Part shown: piece after piece, positions 12,980 through 23,000 of the stretch | Numbering within the stretch: the first letter of the stretch is position 1 | Layout: every line of letters begins with the position of its first letter | NCBI GenBank assembly: GCA_947650285.1 | Contig: CANTFL010000122.1 | Coordinates: 124,001-188,000, forward strand | From: Hyaloperonospora brassicae | Taxonomy: Eukaryota; Oomycota; Peronosporomycetes; Peronosporales; Peronosporaceae | Direction of reading: 5' to 3' | Length of the DNA: 64,000 nt | The notes under the pieces: generated by a model | What the model saw: the letters and a program-made list of their open reading frames with translations, nothing else | Database searches by the model: none | Told to the model about the DNA's origin: nothing | Made by a program: the position numbers and the translations under genes

Positions 12980-12990
12980 TGGCTGCGCAC
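12980..12990 (+). promoter_or_regulatory. candidate tRNA primer-binding site
   Basis: TGGCTGCGCAC begins 9 bp after the LTR end and starts with the TGG expected to pair with a tRNA 3' CCA. The matching tRNA was not identified, so this rests on position and the TGG start. Confidence 0.3.
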
Positions 12991-13031
12991 TTATCTTTTC
13001 GCTTGGTCAGTCCTTCGTGTAAGCTTACGCC

Positions 13032-14590
13032 ATGTCGACGACAAAACCTTCTGACACCTCTTCTTCTTCCGATTCAGGTGAGTTAACTCTTGGTTTTGGA
13101 TAGGTTACACACGTCAGCGATCCCAATGGGTCGTACGCCGGGTCGTGTCTAATTCTTCTTAGTACCAAGGTGACGACATCTGCGTGCATTGATCGACCGA
13201 CGATGGCCGGCATGGTCGCCGCTCTTTACGATCGCTTGGAGAGATACGAGGAGATCGTGAGGCGTTACGGCTCCCTTAAAGATGCTCTGAAAGAAGTCAA
13301 GCACCGCGGCGATCGCCTGGAGCAGGCTTTGAACACGTTGCGTGAATTCGGGATCCAGTTGCGTGGATATGTCAAGCATCGTTTCGATCGTTTGTTCTCC
13401 TCTTTATAAAAGGCTCGTCAGAGCAGCAAAGAATACTAAGGCGTCTTAAACAAGCAGGAGGATCGGGTGGCGAGGATTCCCGACTTGGAGAACGATATCG
13501 AGCGCTTGAAGACCTACCTGTATGAAGCTGTCTCCTCTGATACAGAAGAGAGAGTTGGCGTGACCAGACTGCGGTTCGTGCGTCTCTCGAGAAGCAGCAT
13601 CGGCAAGAGATCAGCTCGCTTAACCAAAAGATGGAATCCCGGATTTCGCAGCTCGAGTCGATCCGGGCTCTCCGGGACGCCGACACAAAGAAATACCAGG
13701 GCGCCTCTGCTCGCGATCAGCAGAGGATAGCCGATCTTAAGAAAGAGATCGCGTCATTTTATACGCTGCGTGATCAACATAGCGCGGAGATCACGGATCA
13801 AAAGCGAGAACTGGATCGACTGCGCAAGGTGATGGTGGATTTTCACTCCGAAAATGCGTGTCTTCAACGTGAGAATCAGGAACGCGAAAATGCTCGTGAT
13901 GTCGCGATCTCCGATCGTGATATTTCTGTAGCTGATCGCGACCAACTTCGGGATAATCTAGCTCAGCTGGAATCTGGTCGTCCGTTTGCTACAGCGTCAG
14001 TTCCAGCTTCTTCGGACAGAAAGCGTAACCGGAGCGACAGTAACGATGGTCTCCCGTCCAAGCGTTCTTGGGTTTTCGAAGAGTCCTCTCCTCTGACCCC
14101 GACCAGGACTTCGACGCGATCTACCCGCTCTAAGTCTTCCGCTGGGCCTACACGATCATCTCCAGCCACGCAATCAGCTTATACGGTGCAGACGGATGTT
14201 CCTAAGCCACGGGACAAGATCCAGCAATCGGGCAATCCTTCGTCGCGTACAAAGCCAACCAAGTCTACTTCGTTCCCGCGATCGACCTTGCCCACGCGAT
14301 CAACTAGGTCGGCTTCGGCTGAAAGATCCGCACAATCAGCCGATTCGCTGCGAGCGGTCGATCCTCCCAAGTCTACTGCATTCTCACCGGTAGCAGCCCC
14401 CGCACGATTGTCTTCTTACGGGAGGTCAGCTGGGTCAACGCGATCACCTAAACCCAAGCGATCGGTATCGTCCAAGCGTTCACCCGGGGCGTGCCCAAAG
14501 AATCCTGCTAATCATCCTCCGGTTCAGGGGGCTCCGTTGATATCCACGTACACGATGCAAGAAGAGATGGAAAGTCGAGCGAATCCATAG
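13032..14590 (+). pseudogene. Ty3/gypsy-type gag-like coiled-coil protein (broken)
   Basis: An ATG at 13032 opens a Ser-rich N-terminus, soon interrupted by a stop. Coding character resumes near 13170 with an alpha-helical, charged stretch, is broken by in-frame TAA codons at 13407 and 13434, and shifts frame near 13555. The longest intact part (13631-14590, 319 codons) has a long heptad-like coiled coil, then Ser/Thr/Arg-rich low-complexity sequence. Many RD dipeptides come from GATCGNGATC-like DNA, tying it compositionally to the upstream LTR. No reverse transcriptase follows. The family name rests on location between an LTR and integrase and on the coiled-coil plus S/R-rich layout; there is no zinc knuckle. 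A GTGAGT donor-like site at 13078 exists, but no acceptor restores the frame. Confidence 0.5.
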
Positions 14591-14967
14591 AATTGGTTTT
14601 CTTCGTCATGCGACTTGAGCGATTCGTCCAGTTCTTCGGCGGATGTCACCCGCGCCGTGCTATCTGGGTCACAATCTACTTCCCGCAGACGAGCTTCGAC
14701 CTCTGCTAAATTTTCCAAACTTGATCGACCTGCATCCTCGATCGTGATTGAATAATCCAGCTCCAACTTGCGATCTTCTTCTCCGGCTCCATCGAAGACC
14801 CCCAAGAAATTCTAGGTATCCAAAATCGATCTTCTGGGCGAGCCGTCGAGCGATTAGTCTGTCAGTCTCAGCATGTCCAGTGATGATCGCGAGGAAGTGA
14901 ACATTCTGTTGTCTCCCGGCCAATGTATCGCGCTGCCAGCCACTCGTGTACTGCGCGATCAGTGGAT

Positions 14968-15690
14968 CCATCTTGCTGCAGTTCCCGAGTCCATCACGGC
15001 ACCCGGCTGTGCTCGTGTCTTTCTTGACACGATCCTCCGACTCCACGGGTTGCCCCGTGAACTCGTATCCGACCGTGATCCTCGATTCACGGCGGAATTT
15101 TGGCAAACCGTGTTCCGTTCTCTTGGAACACGATTGAAGATGTCTACTTCTGACCATCCGGAAACAGATAGTCAGACGGAACGTGCGAACCGTATTTTAT
15201 AAGAGATCATTCGAGGATACGTCCACTCGTTTTCGAGTTGGAGCAAATTCCTTCCTATGGTGGAATTTGCCATCAATAATTCGGTGCATGCTTCAACCCA
15301 GCACACACCGTTTTACGTGAATGGCTTACGCCATCCACGTGTTCCCGCCCTTCTAGAGTGTGACTCTGGGTTAATGGGGGGAGGGACTCGCTCGAGCAAA
15401 AACCGTTTTGGCTCTTTCTCATCACGTGTCGACGCTAACGTCGTCACGTATGATGCCGATGTCGATCAGGTCGACATCGATGAAGAAGATCACCTCAATA
15501 ATAGCGTCGCCGCTATTATTGACTCGGATGATGATGACGATCCTGGTATATTCAGCATCGTCACGAATTATTCCAGCGAGGAAGAAGACAACCTCGCTGA
15601 AGTAGAGAACAATCTCTTAGCAGTGCGCACGAAGCGCACTGAAAGACAAAACAAAGAGTCAGCAGAGAACTTCCTGCTGACTTGAGAGGC
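14968..15690 (+). pseudogene. Ty3/gypsy integrase catalytic core fragment (broken)
   Basis: From about 14968 the plus strand encodes the C-terminal half of a retroviral-type integrase core: LAAVPESI, then HGLPRELVSDRDPRFTA with the second catalytic Asp, then STSDHPETDSQTERANR, which includes the Glu helix region. A TAA at 15200 replaces a sense codon, after which EFAINNSVHASTQHTPF and NGLRHPR continue in the same relative order as intact elements. The first catalytic Asp, the zinc-binding N-terminus, RNase H and reverse transcriptase are all absent. The junction with the gag part lies near 14965, where GATC-rich DNA gives way to hairpin-rich DNA. A very acidic stretch (15,440-15,600) follows, then more charged linker sequence. 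Non-functional relic. Confidence 0.85.
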
Positions 15691-16011
15691 GGTAGTCCGT
15701 TTCGTTCAGGACTCCATCGGAAATGCGGTGGACCGTCAGAAACGGAACGCAAACAAGAATGGAAGAGCAAATGTTCTTTCATTTTAGGTATATGACCTAG
15801 TACTACTGTCTACGGTAAACTTACCTGGACATGCAGTCACTAGTGTCGGCAGTAGTAAACTACTGCCGAAATACATTGGGCCATTTCGAGTGTTGCATCT
15901 CAAGGGCAATGCATACACGATCGAATTGCCACGTAGGATGCGCACGCATCTTACGTTTTACGTGGGGCGACTCAGACCGTACTGTTGGTACGAGCCTTCT
16001 TCTTCCGATGA
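15690..16011 (+). pseudogene. integrase C-terminal chromo/SH3-like domain fragment
   Basis: After frame breaks near 15690 and 15790, the plus strand reads a short beta-strand-rich module: KLLPKYIGPFRVLHL, GNAYTIELP and LTFYVGRLRPY. This is the typical C-terminal integrase module of gypsy elements that binds chromatin or DNA. It is the natural continuation of the integrase relic. The coding signal ends near 16011, where the antisense coding relic on the other strand ends, so the two overlap by a few dozen bases. Confidence 0.8.
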
Positions 16012-17584
16012 AGATAGCCCCCACGTTCAAGAACATCCATCAAGTTCTCGCGTTCGCGCTCCAGACGATCCGTCTGGTCGCGCAGATAAGATACCTCGGA
16101 ACTCATCTGAGAGATCTCTCCGCGAGCCGTCGCCAGCTCGCCAAAGAAGGAGCGGACGTCGCTCTTGATCTGAAGCTGCGAGACCGGATACTCAGCGCGG
16201 TCCTCTCGCACGGTCCGCCTCGTTATCCTGTGCGGCGCTTCCGCAAATAGTCAGTCAGAGCGTAGCGCCTGTCCCTCTCGTGCTCTAAATCATCGCGCAA
16301 TTCAACGGTTGCGCGATCCATCTCGTAAGGGTCGAGATGGTGATCAGAACATCTAAAGGAGGTCTTTCCTCCTCCACCACATCCTTTGGTGGATTCTCAC
16401 GGTGGTCAACGCTTCCTAGTGGAGCGTATCTTGAACCACCGCGACGATTCAGGATCAAGGACTTGCTACCTCGTCCAGTGGCGGGGGTATCCACCCTCTT
16501 GGAACAGCTGGGAGCCCCGCTCTCAGCTGTTGGTGGACGTTGAAGGTCTCGTCCGCTAGTATGACGAGTCTCATCCGATTGGTCCGAGGGCCCATCGGTA
16601 AACACGCGCCCTAGGCGCTTGTAGACGGATTGCAAGTTTGCAATCTCGTCACGCATCTCAGCCGAGATGTGTGCCCTTCCCCAGGGAGAATCTAGGGAAT
16701 ACACGTCTCTATGTTCACGTTGCAAGTTGTCAGCACAACTCGCACAAGGGTCTCCCCAAGTGAGGCATGGAATGCCGGCCTCACTTGATAAACGATGCAA
16801 CCAATACCTGCCACCGGTTGGCGTTCGCTTTTCGAACCTGAGGCGTACTGCCTCAAGCTTCTTGAGCCACCCTTCTCGTCCAAAATTCTTTACGTTTTGG
16901 ACGAACGCGTTCCACGTTGCCGAAAGCGAGTTCTTGTCACGCTTTTGGATTGCCGTTATACCATCGATGTCTTAGGAAGACATCGAGATTAAAATCTTCT
17001 TCAGCGCGAAAGTTGCTCGCGCTGGAACTCAAGCCATGAAGCTCGGTCGCATCGAATAAAGGTATTCGATGGTGTTGGTTTGTCTCGTGAGACAAGCTAT
17101 TGATGAGCCGTTCGGGCAGACGCCACGGCTTCGGCTCATCACGCTTCGAAGTGGTACCTTTGTCGGTACCACGGCTCCCAGAATGACGACGGCTCGCGCC
17201 ATCGTCATCACGCTCGTGCGAAGAAGCACGAGTCGGTGGTGGTAAGGAGTAATACTCCTCACCACTCTGATCACCTCCATCATCACTTCCGAACAGACTG
17301 TATTACAACTCACGAGTACGTTCGTTCGGCAGTGGCCTTGGCGAATACTGAGGCGTCGCCGGTGATCGAGACGCCTCTGGAACATTGCCCGAGTCAGACA
17401 CGTCTGACTCGCCAGAGTAGATGACCTCAATGTCGGGGTCATCATGCGCACGCGGTGCTGTACCGCGTGCACCTGCAGCACCTCTTGCTGCAGGCGTAGA
17501 ACGAGCAGCAGACGACGAATCGTCTGCCGCAGAAGCTGGCACAGGCATCGACTCTGTGTGCCTTGAGTCACCCCGCACAGACAT
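15972..17584 (-). pseudogene. antisense gag-like relic between integrase and 3' LTR
   Basis: On the minus strand an ATG at 17584 opens an Ala/Ser/Arg-rich N-terminus, followed by DDPDIEVIYSGESD and PQYSPRPLPNERTREL. A TAA near 17303 interrupts it, but the same frame continues with EPKPWRLPERLINSLSHETN. A frameshift near 16950 leads to a helical segment (SATWNAFVQNVKNFGREGW) and a Cys cluster (C-x6-C-x2-C, near 16,750). A final frame (to 15972) has a Leu/Arg heptad coiled coil. Together this is one ~540-residue protein with several breaks. It resembles structural (gag-like) proteins but runs opposite to the integrase. It is either a genuine antisense ORF of the element or part of a second, inverted element. 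The polypurine tract beside the LTR favours the first. Confidence 0.55.
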
Positions 17585-17702
17585 GTTAACTATGCGAGGT
17601 CAGGTCAAGTTATGAACGGAACTGACCCAACAAGTGCTCCCTGTCCCAATGGTGACCATTGAGTGGCCACCATACTTTCGATAGTCACACAGTGACTATC
17701 AG

Positions 17703-17712
17703 TTGAGGGGGG
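17703..17712 (+). other. polypurine tract
   Basis: TTGAGGGGGG immediately precedes the TGATG start of the LTR. A purine run in this position is the second-strand primer site of LTR retroelements. It fixes the LTR as the 3' LTR of a plus-oriented element, in agreement with the integrase direction. Confidence 0.7.
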
Positions 17713-18012
17713 TGATGTAACGGGGCAGCCCGTTACATGGAATTGTCACTTTAAAGAAAGAATGACAATAAAGAATATTAAGTTGAATATTCTTTGAACA
17801 ATATCACCGATAGTGGTGATATTGGTGAAGCGACCAAAGGGTCTGCTCATTGGTTGATATCTTGAAGATATCAACCCACCAATCGCCGCAGGACGCGCGC
17901 AATGAGTGGTGACGAGACGTCACCATACACTCAGTTATATTAGCATAATTAAGTCAGGTTAAACAGAGAGACAGTAACAAAAGACTTAATTATATTAATA
18001 CAACAGTTTTAC
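17713..18012 (+). mobile_element. Ty3/gypsy 3' LTR (approximate right end)
   Basis: It starts TGATGTAACGGG right after a polypurine tract. The segment is a chain of hairpins: ATGTAACGGG/CCCGTTACAT, ATTGTCA/TGACAAT, AAAGAATATT/AATATTCTTT, CAATATCACC/GGTGATATTG, a 25-bp palindrome at 17852-17876, GGTGACG/CGTCACC, and ATAATTAAGTC/GACTTAATTAT. The right end is uncertain. ACAACAGTT near 18012 could pair with the start if the canonical end were GTTACATCA, but here the sequence continues TTACTTTT, so the end looks mutated or truncated. Hairpin-rich DNA continues to about 18300, so the LTR might be longer. Confidence 0.6.
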
Positions 18013-20006
18013 TTTTCCCTTATGTACGCTTCCTCGTTTGCCTCGTGTACGCTTGTCGGGGTACCGATACCCTTGCGTTAAGTTCACGCAAGGGTGTGCC
18101 CCGTCACAACTGGCGTTCCTACCTTCAGCTTCGTTGTGCTCTACGAAGAGTTCGCGCACAGTCGCTTGCGACAGTCAGTACCTTTGCGAAATGAAACTTG
18201 GTCTTCGCCTCTCTGTCAGGAAGTATGCGAAGTTTGCACTGCGTTGCGTCGACGGTATGCACGAACTCGCAACGTCTGAGCGTTGGTGACGTAGTTGCTC
18301 AGGATGGATACATTGACGCAAAGCATATCGGTTGCTTATGTCCCCGAGGAGAGCTGTCGGAGTTATGCGCCGTAGATTGCCGAAAACATCCTCACTAGAT
18401 TTTTGCATTCTGATGGATATTGTTCCTATCGTCGTTGATTTATTCCCTGTCGTTACGGTCAGGTGGAGAGCACTGAATGGGCTTCGCGTTTTTATCGTAA
18501 AAACAATAAACACTGCACTATTCCGCTCACGTAACCAAATCCGACCAAATTTTGTAGTGCGAAACAGAGCCCTACTGACATGAGACAAATGCGTGAGTAC
18601 AACGCAGTGTTGTAAACACGATGCTACAGCTGTTTTCCGAGTTACGATCAGTTGCCATGCGATTCACTCGTGAAAGGCGAAAGGCCAACGAGTTGCACAG
18701 TTGTACCGATACGCTTTGCCAGCCACGTTGCTGACCAGATATGCTTTTCAGTCGTTAGTCGCCATGCTGCTCGTTTGTGACTGACACGGATGACTTCCTA
18801 CGTTTGGGGCTACATGTTCAGCTTTCCCTCTCCACGAAATCGATACCTATCGCCATCAGACGCGCTACGACAGATCGTGTCGACACATCGCCGTCGATAT
18901 TCCTGTGTAGCCATGTGTGACGTCATTCATTTGACCATCTTTGTGGCTCGCCGCTTTGATGTGCATGATATATGAAGTATGCGCGTCGATCAGAATCGAC
19001 GCAAACACCTGCTGCCTTCTTTACGTCTGGTGGTGCTCGCGTTGGAGCTCACGCGCCAGGCCCGTCAGCGTCTCACGACGCCATATACGTACAGCGTCGT
19101 CGAAAGCGCCACATGCACTGGCGTTGCGTGTGGCGCCACTCGAGCTGCATTTCTACGTCCTGGCGACCGCTCTGTGTACTCTCTCTTCTCTAGTGCTTTA
19201 CAAAACGACACCGCACCGTAAAGGAAGAACGTGACGGATCTCTGGTGGTGGTGGTGGGTAGTGCAATGACCAGCAGCCGTTCCGTGCCTTTTTCTATACC
19301 GTATGCCCATCGCGCCGACACGCAGCGCTTCCTGCAGACGTTGGTCAGCAATCGCGGCCGATGATAGAGGAGGAACCTCTATCACTGTCCGCTACAGGCG
19401 ACAAGCCCACGGGCTCCACAGCCTAGATCGAGTGTCGCTAGCAACGAGCGCTCGCGCTCGAGTCGCGCATGGGCCCTGTATATATCTATGACAGAGAGGA
19501 AGAAGGATAAGGCATTGGGTCGTTGCCCTGTAGCGCGCGAATTGCCCGACACTGTCGAGCGAAGGGGACCGAAGGTTGCGCATGATGATGATGATGACGA
19601 TGGTGACGATGATATTGATGATGCGCCTGCGTGACGTCGACGGGCCACGACAGGAGGGCGAAAGCTCGTCACGCGCCCCTACCCACACGTCACGTCTCGC
19701 GCCCGCCAGTTTCAATGGCCTGCGTCAGCAGCTCCGGCTCGCCCCGCGCCTGCCTGTCTGCCCGTGCCTCCGTGCCTACATAACAGGTGCGCACAGGCGG
19801 TGAGTGGGTGGGTGGGTGGGGGTGTGGGCGGGCGATTCACAGGCCCAGACGCGCCCGCCCCCCCACACTGTGGAAAGCATTTCCCTTTCCCCGCTCCCGC
19901 GCCCACGCGCCCAGAGAGACGAGTTACAGGACAGTCAAAGGCGCGTCAGACAGACGTCCGGACATTGCACGCCCCACCGCTCCCACTGCCGCCTCCTCGT
20001 CGTCGT
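18013..20006. other. LTR flank and upstream region of the fatty acid synthase gene
   Basis: 18013-18300 still has hairpins (18069-18095; CTGAGC/GCTCAG and CGTTGCG/CGCAACG pairs near 18,180-18,300). Beyond that, to about 19,500, I see no gene; short open frames lack domains. An imperfect (GAT)n tract lies at about 19581-19624, and G-rich GGGT repeats at 19,801-19,830. GC content rises steadily towards the gene. Confidence 0.5.
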
Positions 20007-20016
20007 CCATTGTCCA
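20007..20016 (+). promoter_or_regulatory. candidate oomycete initiator element
   Basis: CCATTGTCCA fits nine of ten positions of the oomycete initiator core YCATTYYNCA and lies 46 bp before the ATG at 20062. That agrees with the short 5' leaders usual in these organisms. A weaker candidate, GCATTTCCCTTTCC, lies at 19878. No TATA box is evident. Confidence 0.35.
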
Positions 20017-20061
20017 CGACAGAGCCAAAGCAACGCGACCGACTGCACCACGAGACGCAGC

Positions 20062-23000
20062 ATGAACCAGACGACCACGAGCCACCACGCGACGGTCGCG
20101 ACGGCCGATACGACGTCCGCAACGACCGCAACGACAGTCACAACGACAATGGATCCGATCGAAGCTACTGACGCCGTGGAGATGCCGACAACAGCCGCCT
20201 CTGCCGACGCACTCGACCTCAGCAAGTACACGTTCATTGTGGAGTTTGGGGGCCAGGGCATCTCGTACTGGACCGAGCTCCAGCAGCTCTACGCCACGTC
20301 CGAGACGGGCAGCGCCACGCGGTCGTTCATCGACGCCGCGGCACGGGCGCTGCTGGAAGAGTCGAGCACCGTCGAGGCCAAGGCGTCGGTCGCGTTCGAG
20401 GCGGTGCTGGACGTCCAGCGCTGGCTGCAGACGCTCGAGGTCGGAGACAGCCCGACGAACCTGGTGCTCGACCGGGTCGTCTTTAGTATGCCGTTGCTGC
20501 TGCTCACGCAGTGCGCCAACTACCTCCGGTTCCTCGAGACGACCGGTGCGACCCACGAGAGTGTGGTCCAGCGCGCGGCCACGGCCGTGGGCCACAGTCA
20601 GGGCGTCGTGAGCGCCGTCGTCTTCTCCGCGGCCAAGACCGTCCACGAGTTTGTCGAGCTCGCCGTGTCGGTCCTGCGCTACATGTTTTGGCAGGGATTG
20701 CGCGCGCAGGAGACGTACGAAGAGCTCCTGACGCAGTACAAACAGGAGAGCAAGAAGCTCGCGAACGCGGGGCCGATGCTGACTGTGCGGGGGCTCAAAG
20801 AAGAGCACGTGCGAGCCGCCATTGGGGCCGCAAGGCGCCGGGTCAAGACGCCTGATCTCCAGCTCTCGCTCATCAATGCGTCCGACATGATGAACGTCAC
20901 GGGGTTCCCGGCGACGCTGATGATGCTCAAGCAGGCGCTCGAGGGTCAGCTCGCTCCGCCCGATGCAAACCAGACACGCATCCCACACTCGCAGCGAAAG
21001 CCCGCGGGTTCGCTCTCGTTCATGACCCTCTCGGCGCCCTTCCACACACCACTGCTCACGGAGGCGAAACCGAAGCTTGTGCAGGACGTCCAGCGCGTCA
21101 AGTGCGCGATCGAAGGCTGTCAGCTGCAGGTGCCAGTGTATGCGACGAACACGGACGCTACCAACTTGCAGACCGTGAGCGACGTGATCGATGGACTGAT
21201 TAACATGCAGCTGCTGGAGCTTGTGGACTGGACTGCGACGTGGGCAAAGATCGCCAAGCACCACGCAAACGCGACGCACATTCTCGAGTTTGGCCCGGAC
21301 CTTGGCGCAGCAAAGCTGAGTGACAAGATGGCCGAGGGCTTGGGTGTCGAAGTTGTGATCGCGACTAGCAAGTACCCAGTCTTGAGCTCTACGACGAAGA
21401 ACGCCCCACTTGTTGGTCTTCGGCAGTTTATTGATGCTGCACCAACGTTTAGCCCCGCAGAAGCGACGTGGGCAACGAAGTTTGGTCCCCGAGTGACCGA
21501 GTCGGGCAAGCTCTGCAATCGGTTCACGCGCGTGCTGAACAAGCCGCCAGTTATGGTCGCGGGTATGACGCCGACCACTAGTCTGAACGGCATTGATCTG
21601 GTTGCCGCTATTCTGAACGCCGGCTATCATGGCGAGCTCGCCGCTGGCGGTCTTTCGCGTCCGAATATCTTTGAAAGCGCGGTGAACGAGCTTGTGTCCA
21701 AGATCAAACCCGGGCTTGGCATTTCGATTAACATGTTGTACCTGAATGCAAAGCAGTGGGGCTTTCAGTTTCCAATGGTGTTGCGTATGCGTCGAAGTGG
21801 TGTGCCTATCGAGAGCATCACGATTGGTGCAGGCATTCCAACGCCGGAGCGAGCGCTTGAGATAATGTCACAATTGCAGGCTGCCGGCGTCAGACTGGTG
21901 GGTTTCAAACCAGGTTCAGCAGACGGCATCCACGCAGTGTTGGAGATAGCTGCGGCGATGCCGAGCATGAACGTGATGTTGCAGTGGACTGGTGGCCGCG
22001 CTGGCGGTCATCATAGCTTCGAGGACTTCCACGAGCCGATGGAGGTGACGTACGCTGCGATCCGTCGTGTACCGAACGTGCTGCTGGTCGTCGGATCAGG
22101 CTTCGGTAATTGGGAGGACTCAAAGCAATACATCACAGGTGAGTGGAGTCTAGCTCGCGGACACGTGCACAAGATGCCTGTGGATGGTATTTTGGTGGGC
22201 TCTCGTGTAATGGTTGCGAAGGAGGCTGCGACCGCACCGGAAGTAAAGAGGTTGCTTGTGGAAACTCCTGGTATTGAGTCGGAGTTGCAGTGGGAAGCAA
22301 GCTATACCGGCGTTGTGGGCGGCGTCGTCACGGTTACGTCAGAACTCGGCGAGCCTATTCACGTGGTGGCGAATCGCTGTGCTGTGCTGTGGAAAGAGTT
22401 TGACGACAAGTACTTTGCGATCCCGCGTGATCAACTGGAGCTGACCCTCCGCCTCAATAAGAAGGAGATTATCGCTGGTCTGAACGCAGACTACCAGAAG
22501 CCGTACTTTGGCTGCAAACGCAACGTTAGGACCGGCGAGATCGTTCCGGCTGATCTGGAGGAGATGTCGTATGGCGATGTGTTGGCGCGTATGGTCGAGT
22601 TGATGTACGTGGAGATCGAAAACAAGCCGTCTCGTTGGCTGCACGATACGTTCTTTTCGCGTGTGAGCAAATTTCTCACGCGTACAGAGGAGCGTTTTTG
22701 CCGCGAAAGCTTTGGCAACCTGTTTGATCAGTCGGAGTTGAAGATGAATCCGCGGGCCGCAGTGAGTGCGTTCATATCGAAGTACCCTGAGGTCGTATCA
22801 ACGCCACTGTCCGTCCCGGATTGCGATTATTTTCTGGAGCTGTGCCGTACTGGTGGTAAGCCCGTGAATTTCGTACCTGTGATCGACATTGAGTTCAAAG
22901 CTTGGTTCATGAAGGATTCGCTGTGGTACTCGGAGGACTTGGATGCAGTTCCAGAACGCGATGCGCAGCGAGTGTTCGTTCTTCAGGGGCCCGTGGCTGT

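Larger units (their letters stand above)
15013..18095. repeat. zone saturated with short perfect hairpins
   Basis: At least 14 inverted repeats with 9-12 uninterrupted Watson-Crick pairs and loops of 1-11 nt lie here: 15457-15479, 15495-15522, 15657-15682, 15846-15869, 16292-16317, 16757-16787, 17390-17411, 17448-17470, 17472-17494, 17715-17738, 17770-17795, 17799-17824, 17852-17876 and 18069-18095. Many more have 6-8 pairs (for example 15013-15032, 15109-15132, 15622-15640, 16318-16340, 16628-16645, 17151-17172, 17213-17232, 17350-17377, 17508-17527). Some abut directly. The zone spans integrase, the antisense relic and the LTR, so it belongs to the element, not to one gene. With random sequence about 0.14 such 9-bp hairpins would be expected in 3.1 kb (3,100 x 12 / 4^9). 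Confidence 0.9.

Noticed and set aside
15972..18012. Alternative reading of the LTR as the 5' LTR of a minus-strand element led by the antisense gag-like protein
   Set aside because: In that direction the sequence after the LTR is C-rich with no TGG-type primer site, whereas the plus direction has a textbook polypurine tract. Kept as a stated alternative, not preferred.
19804..20061. 86-codon N-terminal extension of the synthase frame
   Set aside because: It starts at GTG, contains no ATG, has low-complexity content, and a candidate initiator element lies downstream of its start.
19924..21630. 568-codon minus-strand open frame opposite the start of the fatty acid synthase gene
   Set aside because: It is fully antisense to conserved synthase coding sequence; its Arg/Leu/His-rich composition is that of a GC-rich shadow frame.
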